A stretch of DNA of 64,000 nt from Canibacter oris (GCF_014197205.1 NZ_JACIFD010000001.1:62001-126000); one strand, 5' to 3'; counted from the stretch's first letter, positions 40,137-53,391 are shown. Numbers and translations are program-made. Notes: generated from the letters alone by a model not told the origin.

Positions 40137-41837
40137 ATGGCGCAGGTTGCAGGCCTCCCAGAGGCCCTGAAAATCGATCGTGAGCACACCGCAGTAGACG
40201 CGATTGCAAACAAATACTATGAAAGGCTGCTGGAGCTGGATCCAGCTGCAGCAACCGTGGCCGGCCGTGCCGGGCGCGAAACCGAGTACGCTGATTACAG
40301 CCCAGCCGGTGAAGAGCTCTACTATCAGGCTGCGCGCGATGCGCTAGCAGAACTGAGAGAGGTAGCACCGGCCGATGAGGTGGACGTGGTCACCATTGAC
40401 GTCATGCAGGAACGTCTCGGCCTGCTGCTGGAGCAGCGGGAAGCTGGCCTCGGCAGCTGGGAGCTGAACCCGCTAGCCACAATCCCACACGAAATCCGCA
40501 TGACCTTCGACCTGATGCCACGCGACACCGCCGCAGAACACGCGCACATCGTGGGTCGTATGGCAAATGTGGCAGCAGCCATCGACGGGCACATCGAAAC
40601 CCTGCAAGACTACGCCAACAAAGGCAGCGTTGCTGCAAAACGCCAGCTCAAACTGGTAGTTGAGCAGTTTGCCGACTACGGTAAAGACGAGGGCTTCTTC
40701 GACCAGCTCGCAGCCGACGCCATCGCAGCCGATGCCGGCCTCACCGCCAGCGCACAGGAGGCAGCAGCCTCAGCCAAGGCAGCGTACACTAAACTCAGCA
40801 ACTTCATCGCAGAAACCCTGCTGCCACTTGCTCCTGTCGAAGATGGTGTGGGCGTCGAGCGCTACCAGCTGCACTCCCGCTCATTCCTCGGCACCACCGT
40901 GGATCTCGCAGAGACCTACCAGTGGGGTGTTGAAGAGCTGGCACGCATCATCGCAGAGCAGGAAGAAGTAGCTGTCGGCATCAAGCCGGGCGCGAGCATC
41001 GCCGAAGCAAAAGAGGTGCTTAACAACGACCCAGCCCGCAAACTGCACGGCACAGACGCGCTGCGCGCTTGGATGCAGGATCTCAGCGACAAGGCAGTTG
41101 CCGCGCTGGCAGGGGAACACTTCGCAATCGAAGGCCCAATGACCAAGCTGGAATGCATGATTGCACCAACCCAAGACGGTGGTATCTACTACACCGGTCC
41201 GTCGAGCGACTTCAAGCGTCCGGGCCGGATGTGGTGGTCAGTACCGCCAGGGGAGACTGAGTTTACCACCTGGGCAGAAACCTCAACCGTATACCACGAG
41301 GGTGTGCCAGGACACCACCTGCAGATCGCAACCGCAACCGCGATGGCAGAATCCCTCAACAGCTACCGTGCCGAGGGAGTTTGGGTCTCCGGTCACGGCG
41401 AAGGCTGGGCGCTTTACGCAGAGCGGCTGATGGAAGAATTCGGTTTCCTGAGCGATTTGGGTGACCGCATGGGCATGCTTGACGCGCAGCGGATGCGCGC
41501 CGCCCGTGTGGTCTTCGACATCGGTGTGCACTGCGGTTTTGAGATTCCGGCAGAGTGGGCTGAGAAGATTGGTCACAGCGGCGTATGGACCGCCGAAGCA
41601 GGCTACGAGTTCCTGAAGCAGAACCTCGATACTTCACCGGGGCAGCTGGACTTCGAATTCCACCGCTACCTCGGCTGGCCAGGACAGGCGCCAAGCTACA
41701 AGATCGGGCAGCGTGTCTGGGAACAGCTGCGGGAAGAAGCCCTGGCAAACGGCATGAGCCTGAAAGAGTTCCACACCGAGGCGCTGAAGCTTGGCACCAT
41801 GGGTCTGGACAGCCTCCGCAAGGCACTTGCTAAATAG
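40137..41837 (+). CDS. DUF885 family putative metallopeptidase
   Basis: 566 residues with no signal peptide, so probably cytoplasmic. The C-terminal half carries STVYHEGVPGHHLQ (HExxxGHH at 387-394) and a Glu-rich HGEGWALYAERLMEEFGF segment, the hallmarks of DUF885, a family related to zinc carboxypeptidases. Family members are annotated as putative peptidases; activity here is inferred. Its place directly after a peptide importer, with the same favoured codons (CCA, ATC, CTG), suggests hydrolysis of imported peptides. AGAAGGAG lies just before the ATG. Confidence 0.87.
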   Translation: MAQVAGLPEALKIDREHTAVDAIANKYYERLLELDPAAATVAGRAGRETEYADYSPAGEELYYQAARDALAELREVAPADEVDVVTIDVMQERLGLLLEQREAGLGSWELNPLATIPHEIRMTFDLMPRDTAAEHAHIVGRMANVAAAIDGHIETLQDYANKGSVAAKRQLKLVVEQFADYGKDEGFFDQLAADAIAADAGLTASAQEAAASAKAAYTKLSNFIAETLLPLAPVEDGVGVERYQLHSRSFLGTTVDLAETYQWGVEELARIIAEQEEVAVGIKPGASIAEAKEVLNNDPARKLHGTDALRAWMQDLSDKAVAALAGEHFAIEGPMTKLECMIAPTQDGGIYYTGPSSDFKRPGRMWWSVPPGETEFTTWAETSTVYHEGVPGHHLQIATATAMAESLNSYRAEGVWVSGHGEGWALYAERLMEEFGFLSDLGDRMGMLDAQRMRAARVVFDIGVHCGFEIPAEWAEKIGHSGVWTAEAGYEFLKQNLDTSPGQLDFEFHRYLGWPGQAPSYKIGQRVWEQLREEALANGMSLKEFHTEALKLGTMGLDSLRKALAK

Positions 41838-41935
41838 TAAGGCGTTGGCTATCTAAGCAAAGGCTGGCGACACAGCGAGCCTCTTGCTAGCAGCAAAGCT
41901 CTGAAAATAGGCAGACAGCAGCTGCGTAACCCTTT

Positions 41936-41971
41936 AAAGCGGTGCGGTGGATCATTCCGCCGCACCGCTTT
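41936..41971 (+). terminator. Terminator after the DUF885 gene
   Basis: A 12-bp stem AAAGCGGTGCGG (41936-41947) with CCGCACCGCTTT (41960-41971), extended inward by GG/CC. It lies 99 bp after the stop, with only TG following. Confidence 0.7.
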
Positions 41972-42087
41972 GCTATGCCAGTCACAGGCGAAAAACAGCG
42001 TTCAGGATTCTCACAGTCGGCACCAATAAAGTAAGAAACTTGTGTGCCGCTACAGGCGGCATCGGAAGCCCAGATGAAGGAGCTACT

Positions 42088-43149
42088 TTGGCATCGGCCG
42101 CCGCCCAAGACACCACTAAACGCTTAGATATGCTCGACGTGCTGCGCGGTTTCGCGCTGTGCGGGATTCTGTTCGTGAATATGCCACCAACCTTTAATGC
42201 TGAGTGGCCACAGTATGCCGCTGGTCACATGACGGTGCACCTGTTTTATGACCTGTTTATCCAGCAGCGTTTCTTCCCGCTGTTTAGCTTGCTTTTCGGC
42301 ATCGGTTTCGCGCTCTTGTGGTTTAAAATTGAGCACCGGCGCCGTCGGCCACGGCTGATTTTGTTGCGCCGTTTCGCTTTGCTCCTGCTGCTGGGAATCC
42401 TGCATCAGCTGCTGCAGCCCGGCGAAGCTCTGCTGCCTTACGCCATCTGTGCACTGTTGCTGCTCTTGCCGTTGACCTTCTTGCCGCGACGTTGGTTCGG
42501 GTATGTCACCCTGATTGGCGGCGCCGTGCTGACGATGCTGTCGCTGTGGTACACCGGGGGCGGTATCACCCTGATACCGGGAATTTTCTTGCTCGGAGCG
42601 ACGCTGGGCACGCCACGGAGCGGCAAAGCGGCTATGAAGGCAGCACCGTCGCAGGCGAGTGCCGGAACAGAGTTGCCGCTGATCGTCGCACTGGAAAGAT
42701 TCGCCTGGTGGCAACCCGCGGCAGCCGGCTTCGGAATCATCGCTGGCAGCCTATGCGTGTGGCTAGCCTTCACAAACGAAAACTACTATCGCAGCGAAAC
42801 GTTCATGGCAGCAACCGGACTGCTGCTCATGCTCACCTACGCCTGTAGCATCGTAACCCTGGCGCACAGTAGCATCGGGCCGGTGATTCGACAAATATTT
42901 CGCCCGCTCGGAAAAATTGCGCTCACCAATTACCTCGGCGCCACAGTGCTAATGACAGCAATCAAGCTAGTCACGGCGCAAGCAGGGTGGGTTTGGGACA
43001 GCGGCCAGAAAATGTGGCTGACAATGACAGCGCTGTGTTTTGCGATACTGCTTTTACAGTGGATCGGCAGCGTCCTGTGGCTCACCAAATTCAAGCAAGG
43101 CCCACTCGAACAGCTGTGGCGGCGAGTTAGCTACTGGGGAGACAGGTAA
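42088..43149 (+). CDS. DUF418 domain membrane protein
   Basis: 353 residues with about eight hydrophobic segments. The start RLDMLDVLRGFALCGILFVNM and FSLLFGIGFALLWFK are typical of DUF418 family proteins, often near acyltransferase-3-like or YeiB-type proteins. The C-terminus has FRPLGKIALTNYLGATVLM, the DUF418 signature. Function is unknown; transport or envelope roles have been suggested for relatives. I begin at TTG 42088 because AAGGAG is 4 bases upstream; the frame is open 47 codons further but that part spans the upstream hairpin. Its stop lies within a 20-bp tandem repeat. Confidence 0.83.
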   Translation: MASAAAQDTTKRLDMLDVLRGFALCGILFVNMPPTFNAEWPQYAAGHMTVHLFYDLFIQQRFFPLFSLLFGIGFALLWFKIEHRRRRPRLILLRRFALLLLLGILHQLLQPGEALLPYAICALLLLLPLTFLPRRWFGYVTLIGGAVLTMLSLWYTGGGITLIPGIFLLGATLGTPRSGKAAMKAAPSQASAGTELPLIVALERFAWWQPAAAGFGIIAGSLCVWLAFTNENYYRSETFMAATGLLLMLTYACSIVTLAHSSIGPVIRQIFRPLGKIALTNYLGATVLMTAIKLVTAQAGWVWDSGQKMWLTMTALCFAILLLQWIGSVLWLTKFKQGPLEQLWRRVSYWGDR

Positions 43150-43190
43150 AACTCTGGGGAGACAAGTAAAACTCTGGGGAGACAGCGCAG
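43131..43190 (+). repeat. 20-bp tandem repeat, nearly three copies
   Basis: Units start at 43131, 43151 and 43171, each (C/A)(T)(A/C)(C/T)TGGGGAGACA plus GGTAAA, AGTAAA or GCGCAG. The first copy encodes the last residues WGDR and the stop of the DUF418 gene; the others follow it. The period is exactly 20 bp and the third copy runs into the terminator stem. Confidence 0.9.
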
Positions 43191-43242
43191 CGGCGGGCTT
43201 GGCGGAGATAATTTTGGAACTCCGCCAAGCCCGCCGCTGCGC
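43185..43242. terminator. Long bidirectional terminator hairpin between the DUF418 gene and trpB
   Basis: A perfect 23-bp inverted repeat (43185-43207 with 43220-43242, 12-base loop ATAATTTTGGAA). It separates convergent genes and ends 5 bp before the trpB stop codon. No flanking T-run. Confidence 0.88.
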
Positions 43243-43247
43243 GTACG

Positions 43248-44573
43248 CTAAATACCCTCGCGGGCGTTGCTTTCGTCTGTGAGCTGTGCCAGGACCTCTG
43301 CAACCCGCGGGCTGCTCACTGTGGTGGTTGCCGGATCCTGCGCCGCCAAATCGTCGAGCACCGCCCGCACGTACTCCACGTCTTTATCGCCGCGGCCAGA
43401 GAGATTCACCAGAATGCAGAGTGGTTGCTCGCCCGGCTCCACAGGGGGAGCCGCAGCGGCAAGTTTTAAAGCATACGCTAGAGCGTGCGACGACTCCAGT
43501 GCCGGAATGATACCCTCGTAACGGCACAGCAGTCGGAACGCCTGCAGTGCCTCCGCGTCAGTCACCGCAACATACTCTGCTCGCCCGGTCTCCAACAGAT
43601 AAGCGTGCTCCGGGCCGATCCCTGGATAGTCTAGCCCGGCAGACACCGAGTGCGAGGTGAGCACCTCATCATTGTCATCAAGCATCACGTAAGAGCGTGA
43701 ACCGTGCAGCACCGCGGGCCGCCCAGTGCACAGCGGTGCGCCGTGGCGCCCGGTCTCAAGGCCCTCGCCGCCAGGCTCAACACCAATCAAACGCACCTCA
43801 GGGTCGTCAAGATAGTTCGCAAAAGCGCCGATTGCGTTGGATCCACCACCAACAGCAGCCACAACCACATCAGGGAGACGGCCCGTGCGCTCTAGCATCT
43901 GCGGCTTAGACTCCCGCGAAATCACCGCCTGGAACTCTTTCACCAGCTTCGGGAAAGGGTGCGGACCAGCCGCTGTGCCCAGCAGATAGTGGGTGTCAGC
44001 AAGGTTTTCAGCCCAGTCAGTGAGCGCGACATTAATCGCGTCAGACAGCCCGTTGCCGGCATCAGCCTGCACCGGAACCACCTCAGCGCCCATCAACCGC
44101 ATCCGATAAACATTCGGCTGCTGCCGGGCAACATCCTTAGCACCCATGTAAATCGTGCACTTCATGCCCATCAACGCCGCCACCATCGCGGTCGCGGTGC
44201 CGTGCTGGCCCGCGCCGGTCTCCGCAATCAAACGTTTTTTGCCGAGCCGCTTCGCGAGCAGCGCCTGCGCAATAGTCTGATTGCCTTTATGAGCGCCGCC
44301 GTGCACCAAATCTTCCCGTTTCAGGAAAATCCGGGCGTTACCCTTGCCCTCAAGCGGCAAATTCGCACACTCCGTAATTGGAGTCGGACGACCCAGAAAG
44401 TTCTGATACAGTGACTCCAACTCCGCCTGGAAAGTTGGATCCTCCAGCGCCTCAACATAGGCTTTTTCAAGCTCATCCAGCGCCGGCAGGAAAAGCTCCG
44501 GAACATATTGACCGCCAAAATCCCCAAAGTAGGCGTCAATCAGAGTTTTGCGGGTGTTTTGTGCGGCAGTCAT
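43248..44573 (-). CDS. trpB: Tryptophan synthase beta chain TrpB, solitary
   Basis: 441 residues, longer than E. coli TrpB (397). It has the TrpB1 layout: FGDFGGQYVPE, LKREDLVHGGAHKGNQ with PLP lysine K96, AETGAGQHGTATA (Glu118), GTAAGPHPFP, the phosphate cup GGGSNAIG, GVEPGGEGLETG and NLSGRGDKD. It converts indole and serine to tryptophan. Two departures: the usual HKTN is HKGN, and the GS(A/G)TLKDA loop is ADAGNGLSDA with one extra residue and Ser where Lys contacts TrpA. No trpA is in the window. It resembles corynebacterial TrpB more than the expected trpC-linked type. Overlapping none, it follows pdxY by 39 bp. Confidence 0.94.
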   Translation of the reverse strand: MTAAQNTRKTLIDAYFGDFGGQYVPELFLPALDELEKAYVEALEDPTFQAELESLYQNFLGRPTPITECANLPLEGKGNARIFLKREDLVHGGAHKGNQTIAQALLAKRLGKKRLIAETGAGQHGTATAMVAALMGMKCTIYMGAKDVARQQPNVYRMRLMGAEVVPVQADAGNGLSDAINVALTDWAENLADTHYLLGTAAGPHPFPKLVKEFQAVISRESKPQMLERTGRLPDVVVAAVGGGSNAIGAFANYLDDPEVRLIGVEPGGEGLETGRHGAPLCTGRPAVLHGSRSYVMLDDNDEVLTSHSVSAGLDYPGIGPEHAYLLETGRAEYVAVTDAEALQAFRLLCRYEGIIPALESSHALAYALKLAAAAPPVEPGEQPLCILVNLSGRGDKDVEYVRAVLDDLAAQDPATTTVSSPRVAEVLAQLTDESNAREGI

Positions 44574-44612
44574 TATTTGTCCTTCCCGAAGATTGTGTGC
44601 GGCGTAGCTGGC

Positions 44613-45464
44613 CTACAGCACGCGCTCCGCCACAAAAGCGCGCTGTGGCGCGACATAGCTGTTTTGAGACTCAATCAGCTGCAACTCCCGCTGCCCAGAA
44701 TCGAGGGTGTTTTGCAGCAGCTCAAAAATACTCGCGGTGGTGAGTTCCAGCGCCTCTCGCAGCGACTTGCCGCTCACAAAGTGCGATGCAAACAGCGCCG
44801 CGGTCACATCACCAGAGCCATTCGCCTTAAACGGCAGACGCGGGGTGCGGATCAGCCAGCCTTCGTCACCCGAAACTGCCAGCATCTCAATCTCGTCATC
44901 GCCAATCTCAGGCCGCTCCACACTGGTTACCAAAACTGTCTGTGGCCCAATCTGCTGCGCCTGCTTTACCGCTTCAAGCGTTGAAGCTAAGTCGCTCGGA
45001 GAAGTGCCGGTTAAAAAGCCCAGCTCAAACTGGTTCGGAGTGATAATGTCAGCGTGCTGCACTACCCGGTCGCGGATCAGCTCCTGCACCTCGGGAGCCA
45101 CAAAGCAGCCAGACTTGGCATTACCGAGCACCGGGTCACAGGAGTAAACCGCAGCCGGGTTACGCTCTTTGGTCTTCGCGACCGCGTCGAGAATCGCATC
45201 GCCGATCGATGATCCACCCTGATAACCAGAAAGGATCAGCTCACAGTCTGCAAGCCCGCCACGCTCGTCAATACCGGTCACGATTTCGCGCACATCATCG
45301 CCGCTCATCAGCGGGCCACGCCACGCACCATAGCCGGTGTGGTTAGAGAAACACACGGTGTAAACAGGCATAACCTCGTGCCCTAGTCGCTGCAGCGGGA
45401 AAACCGCTGCGGAGTTACCGACATGACCGTAAGAAACAGATGATTGAATAGATAAAATGCGCAT
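44613..45464 (-). CDS. pdxY: Pyridoxal kinase PdxY
   Basis: 283 residues of the ribokinase fold. It begins MRILSIQSSVSYGHVGNSAAVFPLQRLG (the PdxK/PdxY substrate site). Further motifs are SGYQGG, VYSCDPVLGNA, ITPNQFELGFLTG and the ATP/anion-hole segment LPFKANGSGDVTAALFA with catalytic Asp. It phosphorylates pyridoxal to PLP in a salvage pathway. It is the first gene of a probable pdxY-trpB unit, so it would supply the cofactor of TrpB. It diverges from gluQ. Confidence 0.95.
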   Translation of the reverse strand: MRILSIQSSVSYGHVGNSAAVFPLQRLGHEVMPVYTVCFSNHTGYGAWRGPLMSGDDVREIVTGIDERGGLADCELILSGYQGGSSIGDAILDAVAKTKERNPAAVYSCDPVLGNAKSGCFVAPEVQELIRDRVVQHADIITPNQFELGFLTGTSPSDLASTLEAVKQAQQIGPQTVLVTSVERPEIGDDEIEMLAVSGDEGWLIRTPRLPFKANGSGDVTAALFASHFVSGKSLREALELTTASIFELLQNTLDSGQRELQLIESQNSYVAPQRAFVAERVL

Positions 45465-45555
45465 AAACTAATTTTGACACACTCCCGCACGAGAGCGCAC
45501 TGCCGCGCGGTAACACAGCCACCGCGCCCGCAATGCTTACGATAGGCTAACAGGT

Positions 45556-46503
45556 ATGACAGCGGCTGCGAACTTTACGGGAGGAGCTGGGCGTTACGCT
45601 CCCAGCCCCTCCGGGAACCTGCACCTCGGCAACCTCCGCACCGCGTTAGTCGCGTGGCTGGCAGCACGCAGCACCGGCCGTCGCTTCGTGCTGCGCGTCG
45701 ACGACCTTGACCGTGCCCGTGACGCTGGATATGCCGCTGCCCAGCTGCAGCAGCTCGCAAGCCTCGGGCTGACCCACGACGGTGAAATCGTATACCAAAG
45801 CGACCGCACCGCGCACTACGCTGCAGCACTAGCAGAACTCACCGCAGCCAATCTCACCTACGAGTGCGTGTGCAGCCGCAAAGACATTCTCGCTGCACCC
45901 ACCGCGCCGCACGCACCGCCAGGCGCCTACCCGGGCACCTGCCGCAACCTTGACCCGGCACAAAAAGCTGCGGCGCTCGCAGCCATCGCACCTAGACAGC
46001 CGGCAATCAGGCTGCGCACCCCGGTCACTGCAGGCACTTTCACCGACCAGATTCTGGGCGAGCAAAGCGCGGACATCGACGATTTCGTGCTGCGCCGCGG
46101 CGACGGTACCTACGCCTACAACCTCGCAACCGTGGTAGACGACGCCGCAGCCGGAGTCGACCAGATTGTGCGCGGCGCTGACCTCGCCAGCTCCACCCCC
46201 CGGCAAATACTGCTCGGGCAACTTTTGGGGCTGCCGCAGCCCAGCTACGCCCACGTGCCGCTGGTGCTAAACCCGGCAGGTGCCCGCCTGGCAAAGCGTG
46301 ACGGCGCGGTAACCCTGGTTGATTTAGCTGCCCAAGGCATCACCCCGGAGCAGGTGCTGCAGGTGCTAGCGCAATCCTTAAACCTCGCGCACCCGGGCGA
46401 AACAGTGACCGCGGCAGACCTGGTGCCGCGTTTTAGCCTACAACAGTTACCGCAGCAGGCATGGGTGGTGGATCCACCTGCCCTCTTTAAAACCGCAGCC
46501 TAG
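45556..46503 (+). CDS. gluQ: Glutamyl-Q tRNA(Asp) synthetase
   Basis: 315 residues, a GluRS catalytic domain without an anticodon-binding domain. It has RYAPSPSGNLHLGNLRTAL (HIGH motif as HLGN at 23-26), LRVDDLDRARD, a zinc site with CVCSRKDI...YPGTC, and LAKRDGAVTL in place of KMSKS. GluQ-RS attaches glutamate to queuosine in tRNA-Asp, not to the 3' end. TAGGCT at 45543-45548 ends 7 bases before the ATG with no ribosome site, suggesting a leaderless mRNA. It overlaps the convergent MFS gene by 4 bases. Confidence 0.93.
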   Translation: MTAAANFTGGAGRYAPSPSGNLHLGNLRTALVAWLAARSTGRRFVLRVDDLDRARDAGYAAAQLQQLASLGLTHDGEIVYQSDRTAHYAAALAELTAANLTYECVCSRKDILAAPTAPHAPPGAYPGTCRNLDPAQKAAALAAIAPRQPAIRLRTPVTAGTFTDQILGEQSADIDDFVLRRGDGTYAYNLATVVDDAAAGVDQIVRGADLASSTPRQILLGQLLGLPQPSYAHVPLVLNPAGARLAKRDGAVTLVDLAAQGITPEQVLQVLAQSLNLAHPGETVTAADLVPRFSLQQLPQQAWVVDPPALFKTAA

Positions 46504-47696
46504 ACCGTGGCAGTGGTGCGCGCACGCACCAAAAGATAGCTGCCGAGCCCCAGAAAACCCATCACCGCAGCAAACAGGAGCGGTGCCCGAAACCCTAAGC
46601 CGGCAGCGATAACCGCGCCTGCTCCGGCAGCTCCCAAAGCGTTTGCGGCGTTGAACGCGGCGTGCACCAGAGCTCCTCCCAAAACCGGAGCCTTCGCAGC
46701 GATATCCATCAGCCACAGCTGAGCCGGCGGCACCAGCATGCTGGAGGCCGCACTGCACACGAAAATCCCGAGGAAAAGCAGCGGTGCCAGATGCGCAATC
46801 AGTGCGGTCCCTGTTAACGCCGCGGTGAAGGTGAGTAGCGCAAGGCGTAGCGCTGCCTGTGGATTACGGTCAGCTAGTTTTCCGCCGAGCAAGGTGCCGC
46901 AAGTCATGCCGCAACCGGCGGTTGCCAGCGCCCACGGCACCAGGCCAAGCGGCAGCACAGCAAGCTCGGTGACCACCGGAGAAATATAAGAGTACAGAGC
47001 GAAATATCCCGCCATGCCGAGCGCCACCACGGCTACCGCCGCCCACAACATGCCGCTCTTAAAAGCTGCCAGCTGGGTGCGAAGAGTCATTGCGGTGGCT
47101 GGTTGCAGGCGCGGCACCGTGATCAAAATGGCCAGCAGTGCGACCGCGAAAACTCCGGCAATCACCAGGTAAGCGGTGCGCCACCCCGTCTGTTGGCCGA
47201 GCGCCGTAAACAGTGGCACCCCCAGCAGATTACACACCGTTAAACCCAACAACACATAGGCGACACCGGCTCCGCGTTTTGCCGGCCCTAGCAACTGTCC
47301 GGCAACCAGCGGAGCCACCCCAAAATAGGCACCGTGCGGCAGCGCCGCCAGAAAACGACTCACAACCGCCACCTCGAAGCTCGGCGCAACCGCGGTGAAA
47401 ACTGTGCCGAGCGCAAAAATTCCGGCAAACAGGAGCAGCGATGCCTTATAGCTGAGACGAGTCGAGAGTGCAATCATTAGGGGAGCGCCGCACACCACGC
47501 CAACCGCGTAGGCGGTTACAAACCAGCTCGCAGTGCCCAGCGCAGCGTCACGATCTGCTTGATAGGCTGCGGCGAGCAGGTCCTGGGTCATCTCAGGCAG
47601 CAGACCCATCGCCACGAACTCGGTGGCACCGATCCCAAACCCGCCCAGGGCAAGCGAAATAACCGCGGCGGTGACCGCGAGGCTGCGATGTTTCAT
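46500..47696 (-). CDS. MFS transporter, AraJ/SotB-like exporter
   Basis: 398 residues with 12 predicted helices. The start ALGGFGIGATEFVAMGLLPEMTQDL is typical of the DHA1 group including AraJ, SotB and chloramphenicol exporters. It continues with GAPLMIALSTRLSYKASLL, FLAALPHGAYFGVAPLVAGQLL and GGKLADRNPQAAL. The substrate cannot be read from sequence (sugars, arabinose-like compounds or drugs in relatives). The stop overlaps that of gluQ by 4 bases. It lies 13 bp downstream of the SGNH hydrolase gene on the same strand, so they may be cotranscribed. Confidence 0.88.
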   Translation of the reverse strand: MKHRSLAVTAAVISLALGGFGIGATEFVAMGLLPEMTQDLLAAAYQADRDAALGTASWFVTAYAVGVVCGAPLMIALSTRLSYKASLLLFAGIFALGTVFTAVAPSFEVAVVSRFLAALPHGAYFGVAPLVAGQLLGPAKRGAGVAYVLLGLTVCNLLGVPLFTALGQQTGWRTAYLVIAGVFAVALLAILITVPRLQPATAMTLRTQLAAFKSGMLWAAVAVVALGMAGYFALYSYISPVVTELAVLPLGLVPWALATAGCGMTCGTLLGGKLADRNPQAALRLALLTFTAALTGTALIAHLAPLLFLGIFVCSAASSMLVPPAQLWLMDIAAKAPVLGGALVHAAFNAANALGAAGAGAVIAAGLGFRAPLLFAAVMGFLGLGSYLLVRARTTATV

Positions 47697-47709
47697 ACTG
47701 GCTTTCAGG

Positions 47710-48621
47710 CTAGTTAGTGGTTGCTTCTGGCGGAGTCACCGGCAGCGGTTCCGGGCGTTTCGGATCAAGATTATCGCCGCTTGAGACCCCGCGAATGCGG
47801 CGCACAACCCACGGCACCAAATACTCGCGAGCCCACACAATATCGTCTTTGCGAGCCTCCCGCCACGACTTTTCCGGCACCTCTTGCGGTTGCAGCGGCA
47901 CCAGCTGATGTGGCACATTCAGGGTATCCAAAACCGCGAGCGCCACCGTGTGATGGCCCAGCGGATTCAGATGCAGGCGATCATCAGCCCAGTAGCGTAA
48001 ATCCTGAGTTTCCTTCAAACCCCAGCAGTTCACCACATAAGCATCGTAGTTATCGGCAATCACGCGCTGATTCATAGAGTAGACAGCCGCCTTACTGCGC
48101 ACCGACTTGAAAACCGTCGCGTCAGCCACATCGAAGGCGCTAAACAGCACAATCGTGGCGCCAATCTCGCTGAAGCGGCGCACAATCTGCTCCATTTTTG
48201 CGGTCACCTCGTCGGGGTCGCTCTTGGGGCGCAGCACATCGTTACCGCCGGCCGAAATAAACACGATATCCGGTTTCAGCTCCAGCGCTTTATCGACCTG
48301 CTCCTCCATAATCTGCGAGATAACTTTCCCGCGCACAGCCAGATTGGCGTAAGCAAAATCAGGGTTTAAAAGCGCAAACTGCTCCGCCACCCGATCAGCC
48401 CAGCCCCGCAAACCACCGGGCACACTCGGCTCCGGATCACCGAGACCCTCCGCAAAAGAATCGCCGATAACCACCATTCGGTGCCACGGCAGCTGGCGCC
48501 CCACGTTAGCGGCAGCAGCCTCCCGGGCGCGGGCCGCCTGCACAGTGATGGCACCGGTGCTGGCGGCGCGATCCACCATCCGTAAAATCTTATTTTTAAA
48601 ATCGCTGCTATTCTTGGCCAT
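47710..48621 (-). CDS. SGNH/GDSL-family hydrolase
   Basis: 303 residues with no clear signal peptide. It has block I VVIGDSFAEGLGDPE (catalytic Ser), block II Gly in ANLAVRGKV, block III ISAGGNDVLRP (Asn) and block V DRLHLNPLGHHTVA (Asp and His). Such enzymes deacylate or hydrolyse esters; the substrate is unknown. The first 45 residues are a charged, helical extension. I start at the ATG at 48621 (GGGGG 4 bases upstream); an ATG at 48636 is also in frame. It diverges from the helicase. Confidence 0.86.
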   Translation of the reverse strand: MAKNSSDFKNKILRMVDRAASTGAITVQAARAREAAAANVGRQLPWHRMVVIGDSFAEGLGDPEPSVPGGLRGWADRVAEQFALLNPDFAYANLAVRGKVISQIMEEQVDKALELKPDIVFISAGGNDVLRPKSDPDEVTAKMEQIVRRFSEIGATIVLFSAFDVADATVFKSVRSKAAVYSMNQRVIADNYDAYVVNCWGLKETQDLRYWADDRLHLNPLGHHTVALAVLDTLNVPHQLVPLQPQEVPEKSWREARKDDIVWAREYLVPWVVRRIRGVSSGDNLDPKRPEPLPVTPPEATTN

Positions 48622-48675
48622 AGTGCCCCCGCTCATCAGCTGTTTGCTCAGGTTGCCAGTTTATCCTAGTTCTCT

Positions 48676-52921
<4,246 letters not shown>

Positions 52922-53080
52922 CGCCCGCGGTCAGTGAAATGCTGTGGCCGGGCCGGGCCGCACCGTCGTTAGGTCGCGCGGTTGCAAGGTAGCGCCACAA
53001 CCCTAATTTTTCGGGTGATAAAAATATTTGCAGTGTAAACTAGATTAGTTATTTCTAATCCCTGAAAGACAGTGAGAAAA

Positions 53081-53389
53081 ATGGCAGAAAACGCCGGAAT
53101 TACGAGGGAAACTGTCGAGCACCTCGCGGGGCTTGCGCGCATCACCCTCTCCGAAGAAGAAACAACCACTCTAACTGCGCAACTCGGGCAGATTCTGGGC
53201 GCAATCGCGAAGGTTAGCGAGGTTGCCGGAGCAGATGTTCCAGCAACCAGCCACCCGGTGCCGCTACGCAATGTGTCTCGCCCTGATGAGGTGCGCGATG
53301 TTTTGACACAGGAGCAGGCACTGCAAAACGCTCCTGCGCATGCCGCAGGGAAATTCCAGGTCACCGCGATTCTCGGGGAGGAACAGTAA
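53081..53389 (+). CDS. gatC: Aspartyl/glutamyl-tRNA amidotransferase subunit GatC
   Basis: 102 residues. [22 protein letters not shown] is the GatC start and [12 protein letters not shown] the conserved linker that wraps between GatA and GatB. I use the ATG at 53081 (MAENAG); a GTG at 53072 is three codons upstream. It starts the gatC-gatA-gatB run, 2 bp before gatA. Confidence 0.96.
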   Translation: MAENAGITRETVEHLAGLARITLSEEETTTLTAQLGQILGAIAKVSEVAGADVPATSHPVPLRNVSRPDEVRDVLTQEQALQNAPAHAAGKFQVTAILGEEQ

Positions 53390-53391
53390 AG

